Source: Monodelphis domestica
Lineage: Eukaryota > Chordata > Mammalia > Didelphimorphia > Didelphidae
NCBI RefSeq assembly: GCF_027887165.1
Contig: NC_077233.1
Coordinates: forward strand, 227,626,872-227,690,871
DNA: 64,000 bases
Direction: 5' to 3'
The position numbers and the translations under genes were made by a program. How positions within the stretch are numbered: the first letter of the stretch is position 1; every line of letters starts with the position of its first letter. Below the pieces are notes generated by a model. That model made no database searches and had not been told where the DNA came from. It was given only the letters and a program-made list of their open reading frames with translations. Of the stretch, positions 22,791 to 34,075 are shown one piece after another.

Positions 22791-23064
22791 AAGACAAGAC
22801 ATAACTGTGGGTTGGCTTTAGTCAGAAAATCAATTTCACGTCTTGCTTCTGGCATTTACTGATTGACTATTAGACAGTGCCTTAACTGATTGCCCCCAAG
22901 CAATTCGAAGTCTATTAATTTATAGCAGTTCCTAGTGCCTATATGAACTTATTTTTTAAATGTTTTGATAACTGGATTTCAGTAAATTGGTTTCCTTTGT
23001 ATTCCTATACATTTTAATCAGGTCTGGAGCAAGCAGCTTTTTTTTTTTTTAATTTCTCATATGT

Positions 23065-23410
23065 ATTTCAACTTTGGACCAGGAATGTCACTATTAGGTC
23101 TGTTTCCCAAAGCGAAATCAGGATTGGGGGGAAGGTGGGAAAGAACCTCTATGCTTTAAAACATTGATGGCAGCTCTATGGTGACACGGAACTGGAAGTT
23201 GAGGGAATGTCAATCAAATGGGGAAAGCTAAACAAGTTGTGACATATGATTGTGAACAGGTTTATTTTTTAGAAAAACGTGGAAAGACCTACATGAAATT
23301 TTGAAGAGTAAAATGAGCACAAGCAAGAGAACATTGTATACAGCAAAAGCAATATTGCTTTAATAACTGTAAACCCACATCCCCAGATTTATTTTTATTT
23401 GTGTGTGTGT
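23065..23410 (+). mobile_element. L1 3' fragment, old
   Basis: Retains 'aggaatgtcactattaggtc', a 'ggcagctctatggtgac' block and 'aaacgtggaaagacctacat' in L1 order. Strongly diverged. Confidence 0.5.
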
Positions 23411-23645
23411 CTTTGTCAAACAATGCCTTCTTAAGTGCAGTATGAGGACGGAGACAGCTTAGAATTTAAAATGTAACCAAAAAAGTTCTAGACAGTGAAC
23501 TCAAGGTAGAGAATGAGACATTTATTGGGCATACCATTACTGGAAGTTTTGCTTAAGTATATATTTGTTACAAAGTTGTAGGAGGTTTTCCCTTTTTTTT
23601 TAATTGGGCAGGGGGTAAAGGTAGGAGAATGTTTTGTTAACTTTT

Positions 23646-23870
23646 AAAAGACAATTAAGGAGCAGCTGGGTAGCTCAGTGGATGTCAGGCCTAGAGACCA
23701 GAGGTCCTGGGTTCAAATTTGACCTCAGACACTTCCTAGCTGTGTGACCCTGGGCAAGTCACTTGACCCCCATTGCCTAGTCCTTACCACTCTTCTGCCT
23801 TGGAACCTATACACAGTATTGACTCCAAGACAGAAGGTAAGGGTTTATTTTTTTTTTAAAAAGGCAATTA
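23646..23870 (+). repeat. Marsupial SINE with target duplication
   Basis: The SINE at 23658-23858 is intact from head to AAGGTAAGGGTTTA tail. It is flanked by aaaagacaatta (23646-23657) and aaaaggcaatta (23859-23870), a 12-bp duplication with one mismatch. Confidence 0.88.
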
Positions 23871-24446
23871 TGTGAAATAATTAGGACTTTGCAAATCCTA
23901 CTGGTTATATAAATCATTGGCTATTCTCTTCATGGCCTAAGATATATAGTTTCATTAGATTGCTTAGTATAACAATAACAAAGAAAATCTGGATGCAAGA
24001 GGCTGGTTTATTTTTATTTCTTGAATTACATAAGCTACATCTTGATTCCCACTCTGACCACCGCTGTTCCTGAGAGCTCTCCTGTACCACAATTTGCCCC
24101 TTGGTGAATCTATTTCAAGTTTTCCCCCACAATGAAATCTTTATGTGAAACCCAAGGAAAAGGAGCATGATAAACTTTTGTTTCAGTTCTATCAAAATAA
24201 TTTCATCTTAACATGGATGTAAATTATAGTTTCTTTGGGGAGATCAAAATAAAGTATCATTAGATGTCAGAGGATTCACTGTTTACAAATTTTCAACTTT
24301 CTTTACATGCAGAATTTACATTAAATGCAAGGGAATTAGAAATTAATTTCTTAAATTAAATTTTGTTCAAATTCGGCAGAGTTAGCCATAACCATCTCTG
24401 AAGCTTTTCTACAATAACAGCTTTGTGTTTTTCTCTTGGTCCACAG

Positions 24447-24522
24447 TGGAGAAAATCCTTTTGCTACTGTGAAACTCCGACCAACAGTGACAAATGACAG
24501 GTCAGCACCGATAATTCGATGA
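24447..24522 (+). CDS. BAIAP2L1: BAIAP2L1 last coding exon (WH2-like tail)
   Basis: 76 nt: 1 nt completing Ser, then [17 protein letters not shown] followed by RSAPIIR and TGA at 24520-24522. This is the C-terminal WH2-like actin-binding element of IRTKS, and as I recall the human tail it is essentially identical, so it is strongly conserved. The acceptor CCACAG ends at 24446. An in-exon sequence gacag/gtcagc puts a possible splice donor GT at 24501-24502, between the Arg codon and SAPIIR; see findings. The final Arg matches the conserved C-terminus, so the stop is authentic. Confidence 0.95.
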
Positions 24523-25254
24523 ATGAGTCAAAAAAGTAACACTGACCATTTTTTTTCATCCTGTAAACTACATGTTCAACATTATGATTTTCTTGTTAAC
24601 ATCTGCTATCATTATAGAGGAATGGAACATAAGAAAGGTTTTCCAGTTTTCAATGAATGTTAAAGAAATCAAATGCTCATAAGATTTGAGAGTGAATGAA
24701 TTCACTTCTGCCTTTAAATGAATATATTGTAATAACCACCACAATTCTTAAATGTTTTCTTCCTCGTGTTTGATAAGCCAATAGATTGTTCTGTTCCATT
24801 GATTCTCTTTGGAGGTTATAGTAATCTGTTTTTTAAATGTATAATTTTATAGAAATAAGCAATTGTCTTTGTTCTCTACACCCAGATGCAAAATTGATTC
24901 TTTTGCTTTGAGGTTAAATATGTGCTATTCTATATAAGCAATAGCACTGTCATATTTCATAGGTTTGCGTCAGGCACAGACCATAAATTATTTGTGCTGA
25001 CATAGATTATTAAAAGGTACCATTTCAAATTGTAAAGTTTCTTTTTCTAACTTAAATTTTTATTTTTTAAAATTAAAGCATATCAACCCCAAATGCAGAA
25101 CTGTAAAGGACAATCCTTCACCTCCCTTTCCCTTAAAGTTAGTTATAATCAATCTTAGGAGAAATCAACCTCCTCCCTCATGTAATTTGTAGAATTTTTC
25201 TTCTTCCTAAGAAATCACTTGTAAAAACTATTGAATATTGGGGGTTGTACACAA

Positions 25255-25260
25255 AATAAA
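25255..25260 (+). promoter_or_regulatory. BAIAP2L1: Candidate polyadenylation signal, BAIAP2L1
   Basis: AATAAA about 735 nt after the stop codon. Confidence 0.5.
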
Positions 25261-25309
25261 ATTTCAAACTGTAGGATGCATGTCAGGATTCTTGTACTAT
25301 TCCAAGGCA

Positions 25310-25315
25310 AATAAA
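25310..25315 (+). promoter_or_regulatory. BAIAP2L1: Candidate polyadenylation signal, BAIAP2L1
   Basis: Second AATAAA, followed within 15-30 nt by CA-containing sites suitable for cleavage. Confidence 0.55.
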
Positions 25316-25596
25316 CCTATGACACACAAAACAATTGTCACAATTTAAGACTTCTAAATACAGATATTCATTAATGATCAAACTTCTATTCTACAGAATA
25401 TTCGACCATGAAGTTTGAATGAGGGTTTCTCCTTGGGAGAAATAATAGTATGATTGCCCCCAAATAGGATTTATTGAGAATAGATTACTGCTTTGGCCAG
25501 TCTTTCGATAATGAGATTCTCTTGTGTTGGGTGTACTTCATCCGAGATAATAATTAGAATCTCCATATTCTATGCCTTAGGAAGCTAGTCATATGC

Positions 25597-25925
25597 CACT
25601 GCAATTAGTTTCAAACACAAGGCCCACATGGCAGTCCAAAACACTCCCCAAGCCCAAACCAGATTAAAATGTAACTGGAAAGAGGGCAGCTTAGGTAGCT
25701 GAGGAGAGCCAGGAGGACCTGGGTTCAAATGTGGCCTCAGATACTTCCTAGCTGTGTGACCCTGGACAAAGTCCCTCAATCCCCAATGCCTAACCCTTAC
25801 TGCTCTTCTGCCTTAAATAGTATTGATATGTAATTGGGAAGTAATACTATAAAACATTTTAAAATCAATCAGTATGTCATTATGGCCTGCAGGAATCTTT
25901 ATATAGAGATGAAGTTCTAGTTGCA
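25597..25925 (+). mobile_element. hAT-type relic interrupted by a SINE
   Basis: The left part 'caaggcccacatggcagtcc' and 'ccagattaaaatgtaactgg' and the right part 'tggcctgcaggaatctttat' follow the order of a mammalian hAT-derived repeat also present at 43105-43262. The SINE at 25681-25827 splits it. Confidence 0.6.
25669..25840 (+). repeat. Marsupial SINE inside hAT relic, with target duplication
   Basis: The SINE body is 25681-25827 and its 3' tail is degraded. The flanks are atgtaactggaa (25669-25680) and atgtaattgggaa (25828-25840), a slightly decayed duplication of hAT sequence. Confidence 0.78.
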
Positions 25926-26824
25926 CTGGTATACACAACCAAAGTTCATATTCCTCTTCCTCAGTTTCCCAAAGCTAACCACATCTCAGGGGAGCCTGTA
26001 GAATGACACTCTGCCCTTCTGAGTGTTATGTGTGTCTAAGACATACACACATCAGGAATAAAACTATTTAAACCTAAGTTTTTGCCCTGTTTTTATTTTT
26101 CCAAGTTGAAGAAACACAAATTTATAAAACACAAAAGAAACCTTCCTTTTCTTGGACATACTCACTTACTGAAGGTCAAGTGCAAGCAGGTGCATGTAGA
26201 AAATGTCAGTCTAAAGATAAGCTACCCCAGTCTCTTGTATGTTTTATGCAAGTCGGCCTCCTCCCAACAGCTCCTCACATGCAACAGCTTTGGAACCTGG
26301 CTGGCTACTACTAGAGAAAAGCTTCTGTTCAACCTGTAGCTTTTGGCAGAGAATAGCTAGTCTTGTGTCTTTCCCCGGGACCAAACAAGGACTTCATCCT
26401 TAGGGCTGTTGATGTAGCTTTAGGACTTCTGGTATGTGAGCCTGGAATGGCAGGCAGCCTTTGTTCTTCCTTGAGCAGTTAGTTATCTTGGATACAAATT
26501 AACTGTCACATGAATAAGCAACACTATGGATGCTTCATTGCCACAAACTCTCACCAGCCCAGGGGACATCCATTCTGTACCAGATGGAAGGAAATCAAAG
26601 TGAATTTAGAAATATTTACCTTTAAACATTTTATAAACCACAGATACAAACAAAAGGGAACTGAGACTTTAGAGGACAGGAGAGACAGGGAAGAAAAACC
26701 CCAATTGGTTCAATTTTGTTTCTACTCCCTGTAATCTACAACCAGTCAATCTTCAGCTTACAGGCCCCAAAGTTCCAGTCTACTACTATCCTTGCTATAT
26801 CTGAGAAGATGCCTGCCACCTGTC

Positions 26825-26915
26825 ACCTTAACTACCTACCTACCTCACAAGGATGTTGTGAGGAATTTGCTCAGTTTGGATTTTTTAATTCTGTAAAGTA
26901 CATGACATTCTGAGT
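26825..26915 (+). repeat. MIR 3' part
   Basis: 'ctacctcacaaggatgttgt', 'gaggaatttg' and 'aattctgtaaagtacatgac' are the MIR 3' blocks. Confidence 0.55.
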
Positions 26916-27054
26916 GAGGTTACATGCCACAGAAATTTCAAGATATTGCAGTTTAATAAAAAAATAATAATTTAAACACTCATTTTTGTCCAGCGGCTTT
27001 TCTGAATTATCTTACTACCATTCCAAATGCATATTATAAGCTCACTCTTGGGAG

Positions 27055-27225
27055 GTAGGACCAGGTTCAAATCCTGATTCTGCCATGTACTTCCTTAATG
27101 ATATTAGTAAATAGAACTCTCCCAAAGCCTTAATTTCCTCATCTGTGCAGGGAGATTGTACTACATGACTTTTGAGGTTTCTTCTTGCTGTCCATCAATG
27201 ATAGATAATCTGTGAAATAACATGT
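27055..27225 (+). repeat. MIR SINE
   Basis: 'ccaggttcaaatcctgattc', then 'ccttaatttcctcatctgtg', then 'gggagattgtactacatgac'. Confidence 0.75.
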
Positions 27226-27589
27226 CTATCCAAAATTAAATATATTTTAAAACTAACCATGTACAAAAAGCATAATTCATGTGTTCCAGGAGATACAACA
27301 ATATATGCACTTAAAATGTATATGTTAATACTGTTAAAAAACCAGTAGGCGTTTTTGGATAAGTGAAATAACCAAATGGCAGATAGCTTTGTTCTTAGAA
27401 AACCAAGCTAAATAAGCAAAGGAGTGCTTTCTCTGGACTTATATATTTTACATATTTAAAGACATTTTATTTAGAGACAAAGGAATTTATCAATCTATTT
27501 TTCATAACAAAGCCTGTCCAACATTCAGGCCATACATCAAAATTTACATGGAGTACCACACCGGATGGCAATGTAATGACTGAAGTCAG

Positions 27590-27948
27590 AGTTGAAGTGA
27601 GTTAACTTTATTTTTTAAAAATATACAGAAGTGACAATGTGCAAACATCAAATTAAGCAAGACCAGTTAAAACGGTATAAACCTCATTTATAAAAACAGC
27701 ATTTCTCAATTTTCACAAAGTGAAAACTGCAAAAACAAAGAAGCCATGTTTGAAATCAGTTTTCATTAACCTTGAAAGCAAAATTGCTTTTTTTCCATAT
27801 TTTTCAAACCACAAGCCCAAGAAACATTGGCTATCCCATCACACTTTACAAAGCAGTTCAGATACTTGATCAAATAAAGCTATTATACAAGACATTTACA
27901 TTAGAAAAAGAAAAGGAGGGATAGGAAAGCTGGGTTTCGTTGTTCCAC
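27590..27948 (-). other. BRI3: BRI3 3'UTR
   Basis: From the TAA at 27949-27951 to a cleavage point inferred 15-25 nt beyond the AATAAA at 27607-27612, about 360 nt. No recognisable repeat interrupts it. Confidence 0.75.
27607..27612 (-). promoter_or_regulatory. BRI3: Polyadenylation signal, BRI3
   Basis: AATAAA on the minus strand (TTTATT on plus), the only canonical hexamer placed sensibly after the BRI3 stop codon. Confidence 0.75.
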
Positions 27949-28081
27949 TTAAAGATAAACTACTCCACAGTTAGGGCATTTTTGCCTCCTTAAAGCAAAA
28001 CAGCAGATAATTCCAATAGGAAAGAAGAGAATGGCCAAGATGATACCTAGGCAGGTAAAGGACTCTTCCAAAACACCAACT
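27949..28081 (-). CDS. BRI3: BRI3 terminal coding exon (membrane segment and CPNC tail)
   Basis: Last exon of brain protein I3, a small membrane protein reported in lysosomal and other endomembranes. 133 nt: 1 nt completing Arg (AG|A), 43 codons and TAA at 27949-27951. It reads [19 protein letters not shown], then [20 protein letters not shown] and VVYL. The hydrophobic stretch [20 protein letters not shown] is the membrane-embedded helix, and CPNC is the second Cys knuckle, pairing with CPAC in the preceding exon as in LITAF-like domains. The acceptor is a long pyrimidine tract ending GACAG just above 28081. The human protein, as I recall it, reads [20 protein letters not shown] here and ends CPNCGATFA, so the marsupial C-terminus differs. 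Confidence 0.92.
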
Positions 28082-28109
28082 CTGTCAAAAAGAAAAAAAA
28101 AAGTTAGAC

Positions 28110-30220
28110 ATTACAAGACAGTTTGATTTAAAAATATTGTTGACAACTTGCTATAAAACTTCCTGGATAAACATAACCATTTTACGGATGAAGAACTAAG
28201 ACTCAGGTCACTTATTTGACTTGCTTCATATACTTTCTCACTCCTCTGGATAAACCAAGGTGCATAAGAAGAAAGAAAAGGCAAGTAGTTGGACATAAAG
28301 TAAATATCAGTCATGGAGTTAGGGGTGCAGGACCCTACAAATATGAAAAACCATAACCATAGGTTAAGAATTCTGATCTATTTACTTAACCCATAAAACA
28401 ACACAATGCACCCATAAAAAAGATGCTGTTTCTATGTGAAAGAGATCAGTATCTTGCATGCTATGGAGAGTCTTCGAAGTTGCTAATGCATCTATACACC
28501 ATAGATGAAAACCCATAAAGACAATCATCATCCTCGGTTACCTAGAGACTACTACTAATGCAACTACAGAAACTGCTTCAAGGATTACCATCCACAAAAA
28601 GTACAAAATACAATGATCACTGCAGAAGAAAAATGTGACAGTCTGGATATGTTCCCAAAGAGTATGAAGCCCATAATACACTGAAACTTTTAACCAAATT
28701 TAAATTTTTATAATAAACTTACATATGTATACTTATATCTGATAAGATGATAAAATGATAATACTAGATTAAATGATAAAAACAGATCAATAATAAAGAA
28801 TCTTCATTTATGGCTTACTAAATTTTCTTTACATTTTCCTTGCATATGTGCACCATCTATAATTTCCCACCACAAATCTCCAAAAATTCCCATTTATTAA
28901 TGGCCAACCCACAAATGTTGAAGGATAACTGAACTAAAAATAAAGCTGACCCTTCCACATAATCCAGAGACTACCAATTAAGTCCCAATGAAGCCCATTC
29001 AGTATTTCACACAGATCATGCACAAGTTTTACATACAAATACAAAAGGGGCAGTTTAAAAAAAAAAAAACCTTTAAAATCTTTCCTTCTTTCATTGTTAG
29101 ATAGGCTTTGTTATAGACTTTACATACAGAGGAAATTTAAACTGTCTAGTTTCTTGTAAGCATTTTACATGGCTTCTTCCCACAGTCAAATGTTATGACC
29201 GCAGCAGTCACTACATCTGGAAAGCTAGCTTAGCTGCATTTTTACTGTGTGGGGTACCCTGAGATTTCCTGCAAGAATTTCAGCTACAAATTGAGCAACA
29301 ACTTGTAGGTCTATAGTGAACTGATGGAAGTTATACTCTAAAGAGCCACTTCTTTCCATAGGCTAAGTAGATGAATGCCACTAACTGCAGCTGCTCTCAA
29401 AACAGTTTCTAAGACAGAGTTCAAACTTATTGCAAATCAATTACTATCCAATAGTTGACAACCAGACTTCTTGGACAAGGCAACAAAAAGGTAGACATGA
29501 GAAACGAGATTAACTGACATCCTCAGCCTACAACTACTTCTATTATTGTTCTGCTATAACAGTCACCTGCAAGAAGAATTGTGAATTAATAAACAAGAAA
29601 GAAAAAATATAAACAAAAAAAGTTGTCTCTGAAGAAATAAATGTTATGACTGCCATTTCTCTTATTCACCCCCCACCAACCCACCCCTTTCCTTATTTAA
29701 TAAAGCTATTATCACTCATATTCTTGCCTGGGCCCAGATTTAAGTTTACCTCAAAGTCCACTAAAAAAGTAAGAGACCCTCACTGTCTTCACAGGCTAAA
29801 ATGGTATAATTATGCAAAAGAACCCTTCCCTGACTTGGGTCAAACCAAGACTTGATGTTGTCAGTTTGGGGAAAAACTCCATGGGCCCCACTCAGAGGGG
29901 GCAGAAAAGCAACCTCATTCTAATCTACCTAGCTTGAATAGAACCTTAAAAGAGCTTAAAATACATCTTATGATATTCTCCTGATTCCTCAGTGTAATAA
30001 AGTTTGTCCTCGAACTAGGGAAATAGACACAGATGTTTACTGATTGACTTACCTTTTGATACCCCCCTAAAGTAGATATCTATTCTGTCTTCATGAGGAA
30101 GAGTGAGACTAAGCAAGTTACTAAGTTCTTTTACTTCTCTGACACTCCTGCTTTGACAAACCTCACAGTCGTGAGACTCAAATAAAATGGCAGACACATC
30201 AAAGAACTTGTGAACTGTAA
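28110..30220. other. BRI3: Intron sequence, no recognisable element
   Basis: About 2.1 kb of AT-rich sequence next to the terminal exon. I identify no repeat family and no coding exon. It may be unique intron DNA and could contain conserved splicing or regulatory sequence. Confidence 0.45.
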
Positions 30221-30234
30221 AATGCTATGCATAA

Positions 30235-30935
30235 AATTAGAATAACCCTGAGGTTGTTCTATTATCTATCAGATTGGCACAGAAAAGGAAACTTACAAAT
30301 GTTGGAGGGGATGTGAAAAAATAAGGGCACCAATGCACTGTTGGTGGAGTTGTGAACCAATCCAACCATTTTAAGCAACCATACAATCAGCAATTTGGAA
30401 CTATACCCCAAAGGCTATAAAAACTGCACACCCTTTGATCTAGCAAAATCACCACTAGGCCTGTACCCCCAAAGAGATCAAAGGAAAAGGATCTCTTATG
30501 TACAAAAAAAAAAAATTTTAGTAGCAAAGAATTTGGAAATTGAGATGTACTGGAGAATGGCTGAAAAAGCTGTGATATAAGATTGTGATGGAAGACTATT
30601 GTGCTATAAGAAATGATGAAGTGGTTCCAGAAAAACCTTGAAGACTTACATGAACTGATAGAAAGTAAAGTGAGAAAAGCCAGGATGGGAAATGGCAATA
30701 CCATACATACAATGATCAACTGTGAACTATTCTCAGCAATACAATGATCCAAAACTCTGAAGGACTTATGATGAAAAATACTATTCACTGCCAGAGAAAA
30801 GAACTGATGATGTTGTTGTTTTTTTTAACTTTTTTTAATTAATCTTGATTTTTTTTTTTGGTCTATGTTTTTCTTTTGGAACATGGCTAATATGGAAATG
30901 TTTTTGCATGATTATATATGTACTATCTATATTAT
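30235..30935 (+). mobile_element. L1 ORF2 end and 3'UTR, copy 1
   Basis: 'gttggtggagttgtgaacca', 'ggaactataccccaaaggct', 'ccctttgatctagcaaaatc', 'aggcctgtacccccaaagag', then the 3'UTR. Degraded L1 ORF2 C-terminus. The antisense frame at 30387-30788 is a shadow. Confidence 0.82.
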
Positions 30936-30944
30936 ATTGCTTGC

Positions 30945-31340
30945 CTTCAAGATGGTTTTAGAAAAACCTGGAAAGACAACATGAACTAATGCAAAGTAAA
31001 TAGTACCAAGAAAAGAATATACACAGAAATAGCCAGTATAGTACACGATGATCAACTGAGAATAAAAGCGATTCTCAGCAATACAATGATCCAAGACAAT
31101 TACAAAGGACTTAAGATAAAAAAGCTCTCTACTTCCAAAGAATGATAAAATCTGAATGCAAATCAATGCAGTTTAAATTTTGTTTTTCTTGGGATTGGGG
31201 GGGGGGGGTCTGTTTTTTTTCACAATATAACTAATGTGGAAATGTTTTGATTGCACAGGTATAACCTATATCAAAGTTTCAGTCAGGAAGGAGAGAATGT
31301 AAAACTCAAAATATTAAAATGTATATTTTTTAAAAAGAAT
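30945..31340 (+). mobile_element. L1 3'UTR, copy 2
   Basis: A second 5'-truncated L1 3' end in the same orientation, restarting at 'aaaaacctggaaagacaaca', with 'tctcagcaatacaatgatcc' and an A-rich end. It is adjacent to copy 1 with no spacer element. Confidence 0.75.
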
Positions 31341-31343
31341 GTT

Positions 31344-31546
31344 GGGGGCAGCTAGATGACTAAGTAGATTGAAAGACAGTCCTAGAGCCAGGAGGTCCTG
31401 GGTTCAAATGTAGCTTCAAACAGTTCCTAGCTGTGTGATCCGGGGCAAGTCACTTAACCCCTATTGCCTAGCCCCTTACTACTTTTCTTCCTTAGAACTA
31501 ATACACAATACTGATTCTAAGACAGTAAGGAAAGGGTTTTGTTTTG
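31344..31546 (+). repeat. Marsupial tRNA-derived SINE
   Basis: 'gggcagctagatgactaagt', 'gtcctgggttcaaatgtagc', 'ggggcaagtcacttaacccc', tail 'aaggaaagggttttg'. Confidence 0.9.
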
Positions 31547-31560
31547 TTTTTTAATGTTAT

Positions 31561-31715
31561 GGGGCAACTAGGTAGCACAACGAATAGAAAGAGCACCAGT
31601 TCTAGAGTCAGGCGGACCGAGGTTCAGTTCTAGCCCTCTCACTGTATGACCACTTAATCTCAACTGCCTAGCCCTTAGTATCAATTCTAAGACTGAAGGA
31701 AAGAGGGAGGAGGGA
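31561..31715 (+). repeat. tRNA-derived SINE, short form
   Basis: 'ggggcaactaggtagcacaa', 'ccgaggttcagttctagccc', tail 'gactgaaggaaag'. Follows the previous SINE almost head to tail. Confidence 0.8.
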
Positions 31716-31849
31716 GGTTAATGCTAAAAAAGAGATAAATGGAGCAAAATATAAACCCAACTTTTATAACTTTTAATTATTAATGGATTAAATATTCCAA
31801 TAAAAAAACAATGAAAGATGATAAGAAAAAATGCTATGCATATCTGAGC

Positions 31850-32690
31850 ATTATAAAACCAATTTTGTTCAATTATCCCAAGTCTGGTTGATTTAAAAAA
31901 AAAAAGAATCTGTAATACTGAGTAATAAAGAAATCTTGGAAGTGGACTTAAATCAAGTCACTAGTTTCACATAGTACATATAAGATGGCACATTATTTCC
32001 AGAGGTTTAAATAAACACTACCTCGTGAGGAAAATAACCCAGGATAAATCCAGGGCAGAATCTCAACTTCAAACCTGGAAGTCTTAGTTGATAGTGGCTT
32101 GTATGGATGGATCCATAGCATGACTGGTATCTTACTGGGGGGAGGGAACATGAGGACACCCAAAAAGAATGTCAGACCAATTTAACTATTACTGGAAAGA
32201 GCTTGGACAACTGCCAATTCATTTTTTTAACTGCTGCCACCCAAAGGGTGTGGTGAAACAAATTCATATTTGTGTTGGCAAATAAGTAATGACCCCAGAC
32301 ATTAAAAGGGATAGGGAATACCTAGCCCCTGGTTGAAGTTATACATATTAGTTGCCTCCCAGACAGACACCAAACTGATAATTACTATACTTTGGTAGTG
32401 GTTTTTTTGCATGAGGAAGATGAGAGAACATAAAATTTTATTCAAATTTTCTCATTGCTTTCAAAGTTCAAACCAGCCAAGTTTGTCTTAAATGGTTTCA
32501 TAGTTTCTACACCTTCACACTTGATGGTATAAAACTCATGTGGATTTCATTCAACAAGGAATTTTTTTTAACATGAGAGTGATATCAGATGCCCCATTTT
32601 AGAATTGAGTACATTAAGTTAATTGAGTAAGTTAAGTTCTACCACCTCACTAGGAAGAAACAGATGTTCTACCCACAAAGAAAAGGTTAG
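31850..32690. other. BRI3: Intron sequence, no recognisable element
   Basis: No gene or named repeat seen in this stretch. Confidence 0.4.
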
Positions 32691-32692
32691 TT

Positions 32693-32965
32693 GAAATCAA
32701 AGGTTGTTTAATCTTCTGTGCATCATAGACCCCCTTCTTAGGCAATCTGATGAAACTAGTAGGCTTTCCAGAATAATATTTTTAAATGCATAAAATGTAA
32801 AAACTAAAATTGCAAAGGAAACAATTATACTAAGATAAATATATAATTTTTTCCCCATGCAAGTTCACAGACCAACTCCCTCCCAAATCTATTCACAGAA
32901 CCCTTGGAAGTCTGTGGAACCCAGATAACAAGTCCCGGATCTAGTCAGTGATTTATTTTATTTTT
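32693..32965 (-). mobile_element. hAT-type non-autonomous DNA transposon
   Basis: 'aaaggttgtttaatcttctg', 'gcatcatagacccccttctt', 'gaaactagtaggctttccag', 'ttttaaatgcataaaatgta', 'caagttcacagaccaactcc'. The same family lies in the opposite orientation at 42785-42985. Confidence 0.65.
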
Positions 32966-33044
32966 TTTGTCCACTACAATTCATTGAAATCTAACATGCT
33001 ATGGACATTCTATCATGCATATTAAGGTATATAACACCTAGATT

Positions 33045-33190
33045 CTATTGGTGGTCATTTGTGTTCTAGTCTCAGCTATACCCAAACTAGCTATGAAACC
33101 ACAAGCAAGTCACTGTCATTTGTCCCCATGCCTCAGTTTCCCTATCTGCAAAATGAGGAGGTTGGTCAACAGAAACAAAGTAATAGCCCA
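33045..33190 (+). repeat. MIR SINE
   Basis: 'caagcaagtcactgtcattt', 'catgcctcagtttccctatc', 'tgcaaaatgaggagg'. Confidence 0.75.
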
Positions 33191-33724
33191 AGTAAAGACT
33201 AAACCCAGGCCTCCTGATCCTGGGTTTAGTGACAGAGGAAAGGAGGGCACAAAAGTCATGTGCTTTCCATTCAACTTTTCCTCAAGTTGCTGTGGCTTAA
33301 GGCTCTGGAAGGAACAAACGCTATCTCCAGTAAAGCTCTACAATGAGGCAATTGCAAAGGTCAAGTTCTCCCCTCAGGGAAAGAAGGGGGGGGGGGCGGG
33401 CAGGTAAAGCTGGATAAGCCCAGAAGCAAAAAGCCCTTGGGACAACTACTCCCTGATTTCACTAGTGAAATATTGCACCAGAAGTCTCTGACCTCAGCCA
33501 CTGCCTACAGAAACCAGTCATTAGCCTGGGTGACAGAGAGGAGATGTGGACATCGTCCTCTCCGGAGCCATTATGAAAACCACATGACCCGAGAGGAGTG
33601 CCTCAGACTTTTCCTATGTAGTGACTATCTGATCTACTGTTCCAAACACCAACCCACGTTTTATGGGTTCAATCCCCAAACAAGTCAGTCCTATTTTGAA
33701 TTCGAATCGGGTAACAGCACTAGA

Positions 33725-33830
33725 CTGTGAGCTCCTCTTTTTGTATCCTGGACACTTAGCACGGTGCCTGGCATACAGTATAGAGCATACAGACACTTAA
33801 TCATGTTAACTGACTGACTCATTGTGTGAG
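33725..33830 (+). repeat. L2 3' end
   Basis: 'actgtgagctcctctttttg', 'ttagcacggtgcctggcata', 'cagacacttaatcatgttaa'. Confidence 0.7.
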
Positions 33831-33895
33831 CATTCAGCAACAGGAAAACACAAATTCAGTCATGACCTGGCAAGAGCCTTCAAAACTTAATGCCA

Positions 33896-34075
33896 AGGGG
33901 AGGGGGCTGACCTGGAGACAGCTGGTCCTGAGTTCAAAACTGTCTTCAGACACTTTCTAGTTATGTGACCCTGAAGGAGTCACTTAATTAACCCCCATAG
34001 CCCAGCCCTTAGGGTTCTTCTGCCTTGGAACCAATACACAGTATTGATTTTAAAACAGAAAGTAATAGTGGGGGG
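33896..34075 (+). repeat. Marsupial tRNA-derived SINE ending in a G run
   Basis: SINE body with 'gtcctgagttcaaaactgtc' and 'ccaatacacagtattgattt', followed by a run of about 15 G in place of the usual A/T tail. Confidence 0.8.

Larger units (their letters stand above)
21797..24446 (+). other. BAIAP2L1: BAIAP2L1 last intron (2.65 kb)
   Basis: Donor GTAATT, acceptor GGTCCACAG. Holds two tRNA-derived SINEs, a MIR3-like copy and an old L1 3' end. Parts with nothing recognisable are 21800-22085, 22270-22630 and 23875-24446. Confidence 0.85.
24523..25340 (+). other. BAIAP2L1: BAIAP2L1 3'UTR (probable extent)
   Basis: AT-rich non-coding sequence after TGA, free of recognisable repeats. It contains two close AATAAA signals, and cleavage shortly after the second would give about 0.8 kb of UTR. 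A longer form using AATAAA near 26058 would run through the hAT/SINE block. The end is inferred, not observed. Confidence 0.6.
25341..27589. other. Intergenic gap between convergent genes
   Basis: About 2.2 kb between the two 3' ends. Holds a hAT relic with a SINE in it and two MIR pieces. 25,930-26,820 has nothing I recognise; the plus frames at 26082-26339 and 26510-26734 lack any domain. Confidence 0.7.

Noticed and set aside
30387-30788. 133-codon minus-strand frame
   Set aside because: Antisense of an L1 3' end.
33048-33407. 119-codon plus frame, followed by the frame at 33437-33730
   Set aside because: The first overlaps a MIR SINE and a G run; neither shows a domain, splice context or conservation I can recognise.
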